Origin: Nautilus pompilius | Lineage: Eukaryota > Mollusca > Cephalopoda > Nautilida > Nautilidae | DNA length: 64,000 nt | NCBI GenBank assembly: GCA_018389105.1 | Contig: JACATO010000048.1 | Coordinates: 1 to 64,000 of the forward strand | Reading direction: 5' to 3' | Part shown: piece by piece, positions 1-11,951 of the stretch | How positions within the stretch are numbered: the first letter of the stretch is position 1 | How the letters are laid out: each line of letters opens with the position of its first letter | The notes under the pieces: model-generated | The model's input: only the letters and a program-made list of their open reading frames with translations | Databases searched by the model: none | Told to the model about the DNA's origin: nothing | Translations under genes and position numbers: made by a program

Positions 1-85
1 GAGAGGAGAGAGAGATAGCGAGAGAGCGAGAGGAGAGAGAGAGAGAGGGGAGAGTATGAGAGAGAGAGAGGAGAGAGAGAGAGAG

Positions 86-122
<37 letters not shown>

Positions 123-230
123 CGCGAGAGAGGAGAGAGATGAGAGAGGAAGAGGAGAGAGAGAGAGAGAGAGAGAGGAGAGAGGAGAGAGGGAGAGAGA
201 GAGGAGAGAGAGAGAGAGAGAGAGAGATGG

Positions 231-263
<33 letters not shown>

Positions 264-276
264 TGGACATGAATGT
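1..276. repeat. (GA)n microsatellite
   Basis: Almost pure purine tract of GA dinucleotides with occasional GGA, GATG and GCGC interruptions. It runs from the window edge to about position 276 and gives a meaningless Arg/Glu-rich open frame at 56-289. It is a decayed microsatellite and not a gene; its left end is outside the window. Confidence 0.97.
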
Positions 277-2062
277 GCTGAATCAGTGAATTTGACCCAA
301 CCAAATTTTTAGAAAAAAAATATGAAATTAAAAATTATTTTTTAAACCTAAATTTTTTAAATTCTTTCCAACAGTTCAAGAAGAATTATTTATCTAAACA
401 TTTGTATTGAGTTAGGAAAAGCTTGAATTCTAAGTCGATTATGCATCCACTAAAATCTGGAACAACCATTATACAACAAATTGCATATTAATGTTTTTGC
501 TCACCATAATTTTAAAAATAGGTCTGTACCCTTAAAAGGCTAGTATCACAAATAATCTTATGGCTGTTACACTTAAGAGTAGAGTGAATGTTTACATCAA
601 ATATAAATTGTATAATAAACGTATTTATTATATATATATATTATATCTATTTATTTATTTATTTATTTTAGACACGTAACTTATTTAAAAACATTAAATG
701 AATAAAATATTTCAATAATAAACTAATACAAAACTATTAAGACTCAAACTATCTTGTAAGGTAAGCCATCACTTGTGTTCTGATTAGTTGGCATTGCCAT
801 CCAGCAAACCACAACTCTAGCAAAAGTATAAATTCCCAATCATTGGCAGTTGCTGTCATACCTGTATCACAAGACAAAAGCTGTCTCTCTGTACAAGATA
901 AATAACAGGAAAGTTAAAGAGATTTCAGCCAAAAGCAATGGCTAAGTTCATAATCTGTTCTCCTTTTACTTCTGATAGGCTTCAATCCTGCCAGATTATC
1001 ACACAAGCATGAAACTTTTTTCTTCTTAATAAATCTTTGATAGCCTGAGTCATACCTGAAAAATTTTACGATTGTTACATCAAATATTTATGTGGTGCCA
1101 TGCTGAGTTGGGCACCACTCAATGCAAATCCACCTTATATTTTTAAATGATTCATCTCTCAAGCCAAGTGAAGCGCTTGTCTCACGAAACTGTGTTGACT
1201 GAATCTTTCTTTGGATGAACAATGCATCAGCAATCAGGTACCTCCCTCCCTCTCACTCTACAAGGTTCCTGGTACATAACTTCTTGAGAAGTCAAGAGAA
1301 ACACACATTCCTGAGACAAGTGTAAACAGGAGACAGATGAGGCAGTGGTCTATCAGGACACTGTTTTGTTGGACCTCTGTGATGTTGGCAGTCAAGCCCG
1401 GATAGTTTGATCTAGTGTTAGCCATCACAGAATAAATACGAAGATAAGAAAGATATCCGGATCACAGCTTTATAACTTATGTATGAATATTGATGATAGT
1501 TCGTGCAAAGTTTCTGTAAGTCACTTAAATCAATAAGCAATGATAAATTATGTGAGCTATGTTAATACTATAGTATATATATATCATCATTGATTACATG
1601 CAAGTAAATATAAATAAAAATGTTTGATTTCTAGTATCTATCGGAATTATTCTAACAGAAAGCAATTATCAGCTTTGACAAGAAAGTTAGGATTAAAGAT
1701 TCTTCCATGCCACCCTGACAGCTCATCACCAAACCAACAAGCAAAGCTACTGCCACGTATTTACAAGAAACCAACCTTCAAGTGCTCTATCTCCTTAATT
1801 CTACCAGTGGGTGGAACTGTCCAATGTAACTCAAAGAAACATGTATGTATAAAACAGCAGTAACAAAAGAATAAAGCCTCTTACAGAACAGAAAGGGCAA
1901 GTTGCATGGCTCTTCTGAATTTCTTCAAGAATACATTTGCATTTCAGTGTTGAAATTAATTAATTAGTAAATAATGTAAAATGCAGGAAATTCATTTTTA
2001 ATTTAAAAAAAAAAACAATAAAATAAACATTAAAAAAAATCAAGTGTTTGTTTTCACATTAG

Positions 2063-2136
2063 TGTTGTTTAAATAAAACCCAGCTGAAATATCACTGCCA
2101 TAATGGTGTCCAGCTGGGTTTCGTTTGAATGTCCCT
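2063..2136. mobile_element. short palindromic MITE, copy 1
   Basis: A segment of about 75 bp with imperfect inverted arms. The left arm reads TTTAAATAAAACCCAGCTG and the right arm CAGCTGGGTTTCGTTTGAA, around a core containing CACTGCCATAATGGTG. Near-identical arms recur at 18673, 20533 and 36394. This is a small non-autonomous inverted-repeat family. The mobilising transposase is unknown. Confidence 0.7.
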
Positions 2137-3640
2137 GGTACCGTATTGTCGTCAAGCCGTGGAAAATCATTCTGAACTCTGGAAGTTCTGAAATCCAAAA
2201 TTGTATTTCTTGTCTCTGAGAGAAACAGATAGATAAAAGCCATATAAATATTGATGCACCGAAATTCAGAAAATAAAATTTCTTTTGAATAGGATAGTTT
2301 GGAGAAGACAGAATTTCTATCTTATTCCAGGACGGAAGCTATTAGAACTTCCTATATGCGGTGAGGCACTGGATGTTTTTGCTCCTTTTTTATGAAGTAT
2401 GCAGAAAAGATCTCAACAGGTTGAAAAATGTGAAAAGATATTTCACCGGAATGAATAATATGAGCGATTAAAAAATGAAACTTTTAAGTCATGAATATCT
2501 AAAATCAAGGCACATTTTAACTTAGGACATTTAAAATTTAAAATATGAGAAAGCAGATTTATTTTCTGTTGGTTATATGGGATAATAATTTTAAAGTTTA
2601 TAAAAATCAATGGTTTTTAATCAGTTATGCACAGTCTCATGTATATTTCTCATTTTCAAGTTTCCCAGAAAGGACAGAAAATATGATAATCTATGCAATG
2701 AGCTTCGTAGCACTTCTCCTCTTGGCATGGCATCCTACTAGGTACCACATTCATTCAGCCAACTTTAGAATTCTTATTATTCACCAGAGCATTAATGGTA
2801 AAAGTACCAAGCATCAATGTTTTGTCATTTTCTGTAGAAAATTTTTTTTTATTGCCTCTTCCCCCTTTCCTCCCAGTTTGTCTGTGCATGCCACTGTAAT
2901 AAGCCTCTCAAAAATAAGGGCCCTTCCTATCTCGCTCTTCCATTTTCAGAACATCCTTTTAGCATTAGAATTATTAATGTTCTACAGCATGGTGCATGAT
3001 TTGTAAGTGTAAACAGCTCACAGCTGGAAAACAGATGATGATTCTGAATGACTAATTCTAATACAAAATTGCCTTAATGTAATTTAGTGAAAAAACATGT
3101 TGCAAAACAAAATTTAATTACCATGTACCTGCCCAGGAAGTTATCTAATCTGTCATCATGGGGCCAAACACTAAGCGACCTGAAGAATATTTCTTTTGTT
3201 ATGCATAGAAAAAATAAAAATCAAAACTTAAGTATTTACAAACATAGTATAGATAATTCTACAAGGTAATTTTTATAGTAGTTTATAATTGATTTATAAA
3301 ACTACTTATTCTTAGCAGTTTATTTTAAAATAAACTATTTTTCAGATAAAATTATCAAAATTCTAATATCATAGAAAAGTAACTAACAGAATATGCAATC
3401 AAATTTTAATAAATAGTTTTCAGTTTTTTAAAAAAATTTAGTTAATATTTGCTATAAAAAGTAGAACAATGCTATTGGGTCATCTCTTTGGTGGTTTAAA
3501 TAGTTACTGAATAATCAGTAATTAATCTATTGGAGAAAGTATTTCATTTTCTGTAATTTAACAAACCACATCATTTTTGGTCTAAGATAATCAATGATAG
3601 CTTCTTCAATCATGGGTAATAATTAAACTATAATATTCCG

Positions 3641-3759
3641 GAGCTCGTGGTTACAGTGGTAAGTTGTTATGATGTTGATTGTAGCCTCCTCTATGCATTT
3701 AATTATCAATTTGAGTGCTGCAACAACCAGCCCTGGTCTCCCACAATAGGTGAATAATA

Positions 3760-3796
<37 letters not shown>

Positions 3797-3797
3797 C
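3641..3797. repeat. possible SINE remnant ending in a (TAA)n tail
   Basis: About 110 bp of more balanced composition starts GGAGCTCGTGGTTACAGTGG and runs directly into a (TAA)n microsatellite at 3753-3796. The TGGTTACAGTGG stretch is loosely like a pol III A box, and a simple-repeat tail is typical of SINEs. I do not see a clear B box, so the SINE call is tentative; the (TAA)n tract itself is certain. Confidence 0.35.
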
Positions 3798-4345
3798 ATC
3801 TTCAAGCAGTTTTCACTTCTTGCAATCAATATTTTTTTAGAAGATAAGTGTACTATAAATCAATACATTTGAATATTCCAAACTAATTAAAATGGTAGCA
3901 ATTCATGAAACAAACCTAAACAAAGATGGAGTCTTCTTTTTAGAAACAATGTTGTTAGATGCAAACACTTCTAATATTAATTTTCATTTCCCAAAATTGC
4001 AGTGAAAACTATTTAATATATATTAAATATAAATAATTGCAGTAGAAAAAGTATTTAACATAATTGTTCAGCTGCAATTACATAAGTATACATTATGGAT
4101 AAGATTTTCACATGATCAAAAAATATATTTCTATTAAGTATGATTTTGAATATTCACAGTTATGTTTAGTGCTTATTTTCACTATAAAATATAGTTACTG
4201 AGATGTTACTTTGTCAATTTATTATTTGTATATAAAAATATGCAATGATACAGACAATAATGAAGTTTTACTTCATAAAGTAATCAAAATAAGTTTGTTT
4301 TTCTTTTCATACTATAGAAGACAAAGTCTATGATGTTTATCACAG

Positions 4346-4417
4346 AAGTGTGCCAGTGAAGCAGCATTGCAGAATTCCAAGGCAGTTATTGCACATCTTT
4401 ATCAATTAATGGGATGA
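4346..4417 (+). CDS. exon-like segment, unrecognised
   Basis: After an AG at 4344-4345 the frame reads KCASEAALQNSKAVIAHLYQ, then two more residues and a TGA at 4415-4417. The composition resembles a helical protein end and not random AT-rich sequence. A pyrimidine-rich stretch ending in CTATAG lies about 45 bp upstream, but the immediate acceptor context is weak. A second frame is also open here. It could be the 3' end of a + strand gene entering from outside the window. Family not recognised; low confidence. Confidence 0.22.
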   Translation, partial: KCASEAALQNSKAVIAHLYQLMG

Positions 4418-4579
4418 ATCAGTCTCTGCTAAGAACAGAACAGAAAATGTTTCCCATTCTGAGTGTGTAGAGAGAGTTCTCAGAAAAAAAACAGAATGAC
4501 TCCAAGTGGCTTTTAAGCAGCTACAATAAGTCAAGATGACTGGCATCTTTTTTTTTAATTTTTTGGTGGTGAATGTGTA

Positions 4580-5010
4580 AGTGGAGCGTATGAAAGTTCG
4601 GGTATGCGTGTATCTCCGAGGAGAAGGGAGTGGGGTTGGTGGCCGAAGCCAGGTGTGGAGCAAGCTCCCGTTAAGGCCTAAAAGGCCGGGTTGAGGTGCC
4701 TAAGCACCTTCAAGCACCCCATGTTAGAACGATCGTTTCCCCAGCCAGAAAACAATCTTGGGAAAAAAGGCCTCAGCACGTCAAGTCCGAAAACCGGTCT
4801 TCAAAAAACACCTCTCGCCTCCACTCTTTTCGGGTAGAGGACTTTCCGACTGCCCCACCCCTAAACAGAGTACTCGCCTCCCCATCCACATAAGGTTGAC
4901 CCCAAGTGACCTCACCCGGAGGGCGTGGTCCTTGGTCTCCACCCCAACTGACATCTTAACCACTCATGTGACAAACCATGCTAATCACCTGCCCAAATAG
5001 AACATAAAGC
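4580..5010. other. GC-rich block in AT-rich surroundings, probable repeat
   Basis: Composition switches abruptly to about half GC between roughly 4.58 and 5.0 kb. Short palindromes include AAGGCCTAAAAGGCCGGG near 4674 and AGGTGCCTAAGCACCT near 4695. Overlapping frames on both strands are open but carry no domain I know. The sharp edges and CpG content suggest an inserted repeat, perhaps a SINE or the end of a retroelement, although no terminal repeats or target duplication were found. Confidence 0.4.
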
Positions 5011-5149
5011 ATGTAAAACAATGAAATTAAATAAAATTCGTGCATTAATATATACTAGTTGAAAAGATTGTAAATCAGTTTATTTAGAATTGTTTTGTGA
5101 GGTATTCAAGTTAACAAAACATTGTTGCTTCCATTTTCTTTTCTGTTAG

Positions 5150-5269
5150 ACTAGACAACTAAGTGCCTCCTTGCTACAACTAGATGATGAACTGGTGAAC
5201 CAACTATCATTAGGAAAATGTGAAAAAGGCCGACACCTTCTTACTTCCCTGCAGAAAACAAATGTGTAA
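5150..5269 (+). CDS. candidate terminal coding exon, unrecognised
   Basis: A good acceptor (CCATTTTCTTTTCTGTTAG, AG at 5148-5149) is followed by an open 39-codon frame ending in TAA at 5267-5269. It contains LLQLDDELVNQLSLGKCEKG and then GRHLLTSLQ. The leucine/aspartate pattern and balanced codon use look like real coding sequence, unlike the flanks. A terminal exon with the stop inside it is the simplest reading, and an ATTAAA motif near 5321 could serve polyadenylation. I cannot name the protein. The rest of the gene would lie upstream on +, possibly beyond position 1. A processed fragment is an alternative. Confidence 0.35.
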   Translation, partial: TRQLSASLLQLDDELVNQLSLGKCEKGRHLLTSLQKTNV

Positions 5270-6231
5270 GCCATGTTTTTTTCTTCTTTCTTTCTTTCAA
5301 CTCCTGTGACGATTTATTTATTAAACGAGTTTCAAGGAAAAAAAACACAAAAAACAACACAAAACAAAAAAAAACTAGTATACTAGCGGTACAAAACTTG
5401 CTGGTTTGTTTGGTTGGCACCAATACTGCTTAATTCTTCCTCCAGTCAGTTAACCTTCAGAGCGATCTCTCTGTCAGCTGACTTAGCTATGGAGCTAATA
5501 AGTGAAAACTACATTCTTAAAAAAAAAACTCTTCTATAGATTTTTTTTTTAAACTAAATATTTTGAAGTTTTCTAAATACTACAACAATTGAAAAAAAAG
5601 TAGTATTACATTCATATTTACACTTCTCTAATTGCACAAGTTTCTTTACGAAAGGTTTGATAGCAAAAGCGCCATCAACAACAACAACAACAACAATACT
5701 TGGAAAAGGAAATCATTTTCACACTTTTGATTCCTCGCTCACAACTTCTAAAGTCAGGGTTCCCTGCTGCATAGAGCCATGTTATATAAAAACTGACGAC
5801 TTATATTCTAGTTTTTAATTTATAGTACAGACAGATATGATGGTTTTTCCAAATTATGAGATATTTTTACATTCTTTTATCTCATGAGATCACATCAAAA
5901 CAACAACATTTAACAAGTTTATTTATTTGTACCAGAAAATGCTTACAACCTGAACATTATTTTATTTATTTTAAAATGTTCAGTCTTGATTATATCATTA
6001 GTGGATGCATCATTTTTTTCATTTTAAATCTCAGATCTTGAGCTACTGTTCTTGTTTGTCTGCATTTTTTGAACACAGTTAAAGAAATCAACCATAATGT
6101 AAATTCAAAGTAGCAGTAAGAACGCACTGTGAGCTATGCCATTAGACTGATGCAGCTATCAAGATACACAGGTGTGCTGCGGAAACAAACAAAGATTCTA
6201 GCACTCGGTATGTATGTATGTACAGTTTTTT

Positions 6232-6260
6232 AAAATAAATAAATAAATAAATAAATAAAT
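6232..6260. repeat. (AAAT)n microsatellite
   Basis: About seven copies of the AAAT/AAATA tetranucleotide unit, directly readable. Length polymorphism is likely. No function inferred. Confidence 0.9.
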
Positions 6261-7416
6261 GAAATACCTTTAGTGTTTTTGGTTAAACTTGAATTTGTAG
6301 ACTTCAAGATGGATATTCACCTGCAGGAATGCTGAGTGAAAAGGGCAGCTAAAAGAAATAGGTTTGAGTTGCTCATTTATGTGTTCATTCAGAGTTTTTA
6401 AACAGTTTCCCCAATGGATGGGGACAGGGACACAGGTTTGGAGATCTATTAAGAGATAAAATCAAAGCCACACACGCAATTTCATTCATGCTTTACAACT
6501 TGTCTCTCTCTTTTTTTTGAAGCCCCAAAGAATATTTAAAGTTGTATATGTACACACAACTTATTTTGCTTTTTAATTAAGAGGTTATTTAAAGGAGACT
6601 ATGAAGTAAGCTGATGGACTTTGTCAGCAATTTGAGGAAAAAGTATAAAAAATAATAGTCTTTTAAAAGAAGGTGAGAATCTTGTACCATATTCTGTAAA
6701 CCTGTGCTTCCTGATTCTGCCATAAAGCAAGTGACCGTAAAATCTTGTCAACATTGGGGAAAAATACAAGTTTTGTTTAGAAAAATCCGAAACATTGCTA
6801 AATCAAGTAACCATTCTCCGAGATCCAGGGTCCAGCTATCTTACTCCCACAAAGGAATTATATTATAAAAAAAAAAATCAGCCAGCAAGGAATACAATTA
6901 ATTCTGTTTGTTTCTTCATAACATTTGTTTGAAATATCAAGAGGTAAATAAAAGTGGTAATTTTATTTCATTAGTGGCAGGGTTATCAGTGGAAACAGTA
7001 TTTAAAAGGTGAGTTAGTAACACAATTGTTAGAAAAGTGTTTATTGAGAATTTTTTTGTTTGTTTACTTCTTTCATTTTTAGAAAGAGTTCATCATTATT
7101 AATATTTGACTACATCCAAATACCTACAGTAGAATTAATTGATTCCATTCTCCATTTAGATCTATACCAGAAAATATATAATTATTATAATTTACCATTA
7201 TATATTATTCTTAGATTATCATACCACATACTAAGTGCCTGGGATAAAAACCTATTCATGCATCCCCAACCAAAAATTTTCACTACTAATCAATAAAATC
7301 ATCATTTGTCAATACCCTAAACTTATCTAGTAGAGCACGTGAAACTTTATATATTCACATAGTCATATGACATGTGTCGGTTTTCAGTGCTTTCTGATGG
7401 TGCCCGGGGCACTCAC

Positions 7417-7430
7417 CCTTTGCTATGCTT
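7417..7430 (-). other. possible 14-nt micro-exon
   Basis: On the minus strand a long pyrimidine tract (TTTTTCCTCTCTCTGTAG) is followed by AAGCATAGCAAAGG and then GTGAGTGCC, a near-consensus donor. Acceptor and donor are both stronger than expected by chance for such spacing. The segment could be a micro-exon of the minus-strand gene starting near 16 kb. Fourteen bases would shift the frame by two, so partner exons would have to match. A chance pair of splice-like sites is the alternative. Confidence 0.25.
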
Positions 7431-8589
7431 CTACAGAGAGAGGAAAAAGATGAAAAGAAAGAGAGAGGGAGGTAATAAATTTGAATTGCATACAAAATTC
7501 TAAAGACAACAGTAAGCAAACTACTCAATGCAAAACAAGTAAAGAAACTTGGAATAAATTAACACTAACGGGTAAGTGAGTAGATCAGGATTTCACTAGT
7601 TCTTCTTACCAGTAAAGGAGAAAATTTGGATGGACCAAGCATTATTTCTGTTATACATAAAGCAATAAAGATTCAGTCCACTTAGACTCGAAGTTTATAA
7701 AATCTGATGCTGTTTACATTCATCATATATTCCACAACCACCCCTGATAATGGCAGCTGACTGGTCAAGTAGTTAAAAGAAAATTGCTTTTAGAATTGGG
7801 AATGCTAATGTAAAACAAATAATATCCTTAGGAATGAAGTGTAGCACCCTTCCTTTCAGCCACCCTCTCCTGCTGAACACCTACTATCTCGTGATAGCTT
7901 GGGCATCTCTGTCTGTCCACAGAATTAGTTTCAACCATAGCTTTACATCAGCCATACATTAATAATTAGAGATAACAAATTAATCCAGAGTAAAATAACA
8001 AAACTAGGATAGCTGTAAATAAATGAAATCTCCTGCTCCCTAATATCCCACCACAGTAGGAAATCTCTCATTTCTAAGGACCAGAAAAACAAATAGCCTC
8101 TAAGCAGATGGTTGATATTTACGTTTGCCTTAATACCCTGACCGCTTTGGAAAGTTTGATATTTTTATCTATATTGGCGAATTTTCTTTCTATTTCAAGT
8201 TAAATGAGTCCCAGTTTAAACTGATTAATGCCTTAAATAAACTTGTTAACCAACAATTCAGTAATTATGAAATTTCAGGTAGTTCATCATCCCTCTGAAA
8301 TGAAGAAAATTAATATTTTATTAAATAATTAAAACTGTATAAAACAAAACAAGATTTTTTTTTTTGCACCTTCACAAAGGAAAGTTGTTTACCCACAGTT
8401 ATCAAGGATACAAGTTATACATATTCTGCCGTCATCAACTACTGCATCATCGCAAACTTCTATTATCGCTGGATATAGTGGACATTTTAAATAAGTAAAT
8501 GTTAAAAATAATATTAATAATCTACTAAACATAAGGTTTCCATTAACAGTTTTATACAGTTAGGTAGTTTTCACTGTAAAATAACACAG

Positions 8590-8946
8590 TTGTTACTATT
8601 ATTGGTAAGAAACAGCAGAGCAGTGGGCGCCAACTTAGCGTCTGGACCGTCTACCATCAGCAACCCTTATAACACACACGTCAGTGATATTGCACAGGAG
8701 AAGTATCACACGGAAAGTTCCACTAAAACTTTGTTTTTAGATGTGGGAAGAAGAATAGGGGAAAACCATGCCAAAGGAGATATGTCAAAGTCAGTTGGTC
8801 CCTGCCTTAAACTGAATTTGGACCCTCAACCTTGGACAGGAACTAAAAAAATCTATGTACTTAATAATGTTTTCATACAAGAACTTCGTTTTTTTTCCTT
8901 TGTGGGTGACCTTGCCAGGTTTCAAGTCTTGATGAAACGGTCCTGA
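8590..8946 (+). other. 118-codon open frame, coding status unclear
   Basis: The longest uninterrupted frame in the left arm. Its residues are fairly balanced (for example DVGRRIGENHAKGDMSKSVG around residues 51-70) and less AT-driven than neighbouring frames. I recognise no domain, signal peptide or transposon motif, and there is no clear start context or splice site. It may be a decayed repeat or a retroelement fragment. Confidence 0.18.
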
Positions 8947-10038
8947 CAGTACATATGGGGAATTTTTCTTTTTCTGCCCTGTATAAATAAATTTTGGCAG
9001 ACGTTTCTTTCAAGGAACGCAGGCATCTTAAGTACAGACTGAAACCTTTGAAGAAATAACAACAAACTGGTAACATGAAAAACAATAATAAACAATCTCT
9101 TTCTGAAATGCCAATCACTTCTATTATCAAAGTTTGCATATTCATGAAGTTTCTGAATCATGGCCGATCATAGCACACAAACTATAAAATTTAATGTCTT
9201 TTTTATTTAAGAAAGGAATTGGCCCCAGAATTAACTACATGAGGAGTTACTTGTGTCTACCAAACTAATGTTAATTTTTTGAATTTTTATATATGCTGAA
9301 TTTCAAGAATGAAACTCAGTTTTGTTAGAAATTAAAATTTAAAAAGCTCTCAACATAAAAAAAAATCAGTTTTTTCCTGGTTCTATCTATGTAAGGGGTT
9401 AGTAATAATAGTTTTTAAACACGATTAATGAATGAATGAAATATATAACAAAGACAGCATACACATTTTTTATTTATGAATAAAGAGAAAAACATATTTT
9501 AAAATAATATTTTCCTTGAGATTATAAAGCTCCTTTATCAAACATTTCATAAACTAAATAAACTGACCAACACATATAAAGAAAATTTTGCACTATTCTA
9601 TTTCATCAGATTTGGCTACAGTTTTTCCATTTTTCTTTAGAAAAGAATTTTTTTTTTTGAAAACATTACAATGAAATAAAAAAAGGCAGAAGTGCACTGG
9701 CCTTTCTTGTCTTATTCTATTTTATATATCTAATAAACGCATACATATGCACATTATGTAATATAAATTTGCATAATAGTATATAAAATCTTTTAGGAGA
9801 TAGCTATTTGCGCTAATATCTGAATTTCAATTTACTTATAATTTAAAATAAGAATCAAAATAACAAAACTACTTATAAAAGCCTCCAGTCTTTATAGAGA
9901 AATATCCAGGTGCCCAAATCTTACAATACCTCAAAAGAATCTAATTTGGTAAAGCTTCATGCACGTAGGTAAATATTTATTCATACAAAGCCAGAAAAAG
10001 TCGCACAGTTTCTTTGGTGAGTGTATGGACCTGTACAG

Positions 10039-10063
10039 AGAGAGAGAGAGAGAGAGAGAGAGA
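10039..10063. repeat. (GA)n microsatellite
   Basis: Uninterrupted GA run of about 12 units, directly visible, in otherwise AT-rich DNA. Confidence 0.9.
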
Positions 10064-11930
10064 TCCCCGTTTGTTGTGTGGGAACAAACCGAAAGTACGT
10101 TAATAGACGGCTCGAAGTCATTGAATAAGTGGTAAAACGAAGTTTACGGAAAATGTTCTCAGTCATTAAACTGTATACACTGAAATATGCACATTATGTT
10201 TATTACAATCTGCATAGTTCCCAAATGAAAAAAAATAAACTGTTAATGTTTTTTATTACTATGCTAAAGATGAATAAAAACAAGGAAAAAAATAAGTTCT
10301 TCATGATTCTCCGATAATAAAGAGCAAGAACAAGTAGAAATTTCAAACCTGACAACTTTAATTTATCTCATATAAGAAAAGAATATGTTATGTATGGTAA
10401 AATGATTGGATTATATCAGTTGAGTTCATCTTAACATCTCCACTAACCCACAGTAAAATGGATGACAGCCAGATGTTAAGAGTAATAACATTCTAGTTTA
10501 TTAGACCAGCAAGTTGAGTGGGAAGCTAAAATATTGACATCATTTCATCTCACCATTTTATTTTTTTGCCCAGACAATGAGAAAGCATCATTATCAGCAA
10601 AAACGTTTTACAGTAAGAAAAGAGTCTTTGCTCCTTCCAACCAGTGGTGAATTAACCCATAAAAAGAGTGACACTCATGCTACAATGGTGGTTTGAAAGG
10701 AAGATGGCAAGATTTAAATACTGATGTTAGGGACAGATTAAACAGATAAAAAAAACTGACCAATTCTTGTTTATTTGTCAAACAAAACTTTCCTTAGGAT
10801 AAAATGTCTACAAATTTTCTGGTTGTTTATTAAACTACAAATTATTATATACACACATGAAGTCACTTTCTAGACGAGAAAACCTATGATCTTTTGAATT
10901 ATCTCTTAGTAAACTGCAGTACCAACATTTATCCATTTTCATTTCCTATAATTAGCTCAAATTTACTTTTATTATTCAGTTGCACCAGTTTATCACAATA
11001 AATGTGTATTTAAGTCATTATTTAAATTTTTTAAAAATATATAGAAAGGTTCACACTTAAATATTTATCAGCATTTCTTCATCAGGTATCCCATCATTAA
11101 ATAAAAGTAATTTATTGTCCATCTCATAAATTCTGAATGATGAAATTAAGTAGATGACAAATCAAGTCAAGCATGCAATTCTGAGCTAGAAATAATGGCT
11201 AATACTAATGTAATATTTATTAACTGTTAATGGTTTCTGGATGCAAGAATTCCCCCAATTCTGCTTTTATGATGTATTACCTAGTTCCAGGAATCTGTAA
11301 GAAGAAAGATTTTCATCTTTTAGAAATTCCATGAATTTCTTTCATCTCCAAAAATTTTCATAGCTGCTGAATCTAAAGTCAAAACAATTATACCTTCACT
11401 TCCTGGACAGGTGTATTTTTTCCCACAGAATTAGTTTTACTAAATCAGTTTATGCTGTTTCATTAAAAGAAAAGGTTCTATTTCTGATGAAGCCTAATCC
11501 TCATTGTTAATGTTTAATGAGATTAATGTTTAATTAGCTTTATGCATCATTATAGTTTGTTTCCAGACAGAGATGCTGCTGATAAAATCATTCCCTTAAG
11601 TCTCAAACCACAAGTACGTGCTTGGTAGCTGGCCAAGCGAAAGATTCGGAAAAAAAAGCTGCATGATTAATGATAAATTCTAGTTTGAAAGTCTGTGCAG
11701 ATCTAGTGTTGCTGCTCTGCTAAATATTAACTGGTTTATAATACAGAACCAAACAAATCTCTGAACGAGGAAAATAACTTTGAAAAGCAGTAGAATGTCA
11801 GTGAAATATAAGAAATGAAAAATAATTATAATTTAACTAAAAAGAAAAAAAAAACAGAAGTTTACAATTAATTTTGCTGATGTGAGTTTCTTATTACCAT
11901 GTTTGTTTTCTTCTCATTGAAAAGAAATCT

Positions 11931-11951
11931 TATATATATATATATATATAT
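11931..11951. repeat. (TA)n microsatellite
   Basis: About ten perfect TA units, directly visible. Confidence 0.9.

Larger units (their letters stand above)
277..4345. other. AT-rich non-coding DNA
   Basis: Strongly AT-rich sequence with frequent stops in all frames. The open frames at 1624-1863 and 2545-3006 on + have no recognisable domain. Inside lie one palindromic MITE copy near 2.1 kb and a (TAA)n-tailed segment near 3.7 kb. I see no convincing gene. Confidence 0.6.

Noticed and set aside
56-289. Arg/Glu-rich open frame of 77 codons
   Set aside because: Translation of the (GA)n microsatellite; any frame of such a repeat stays open.
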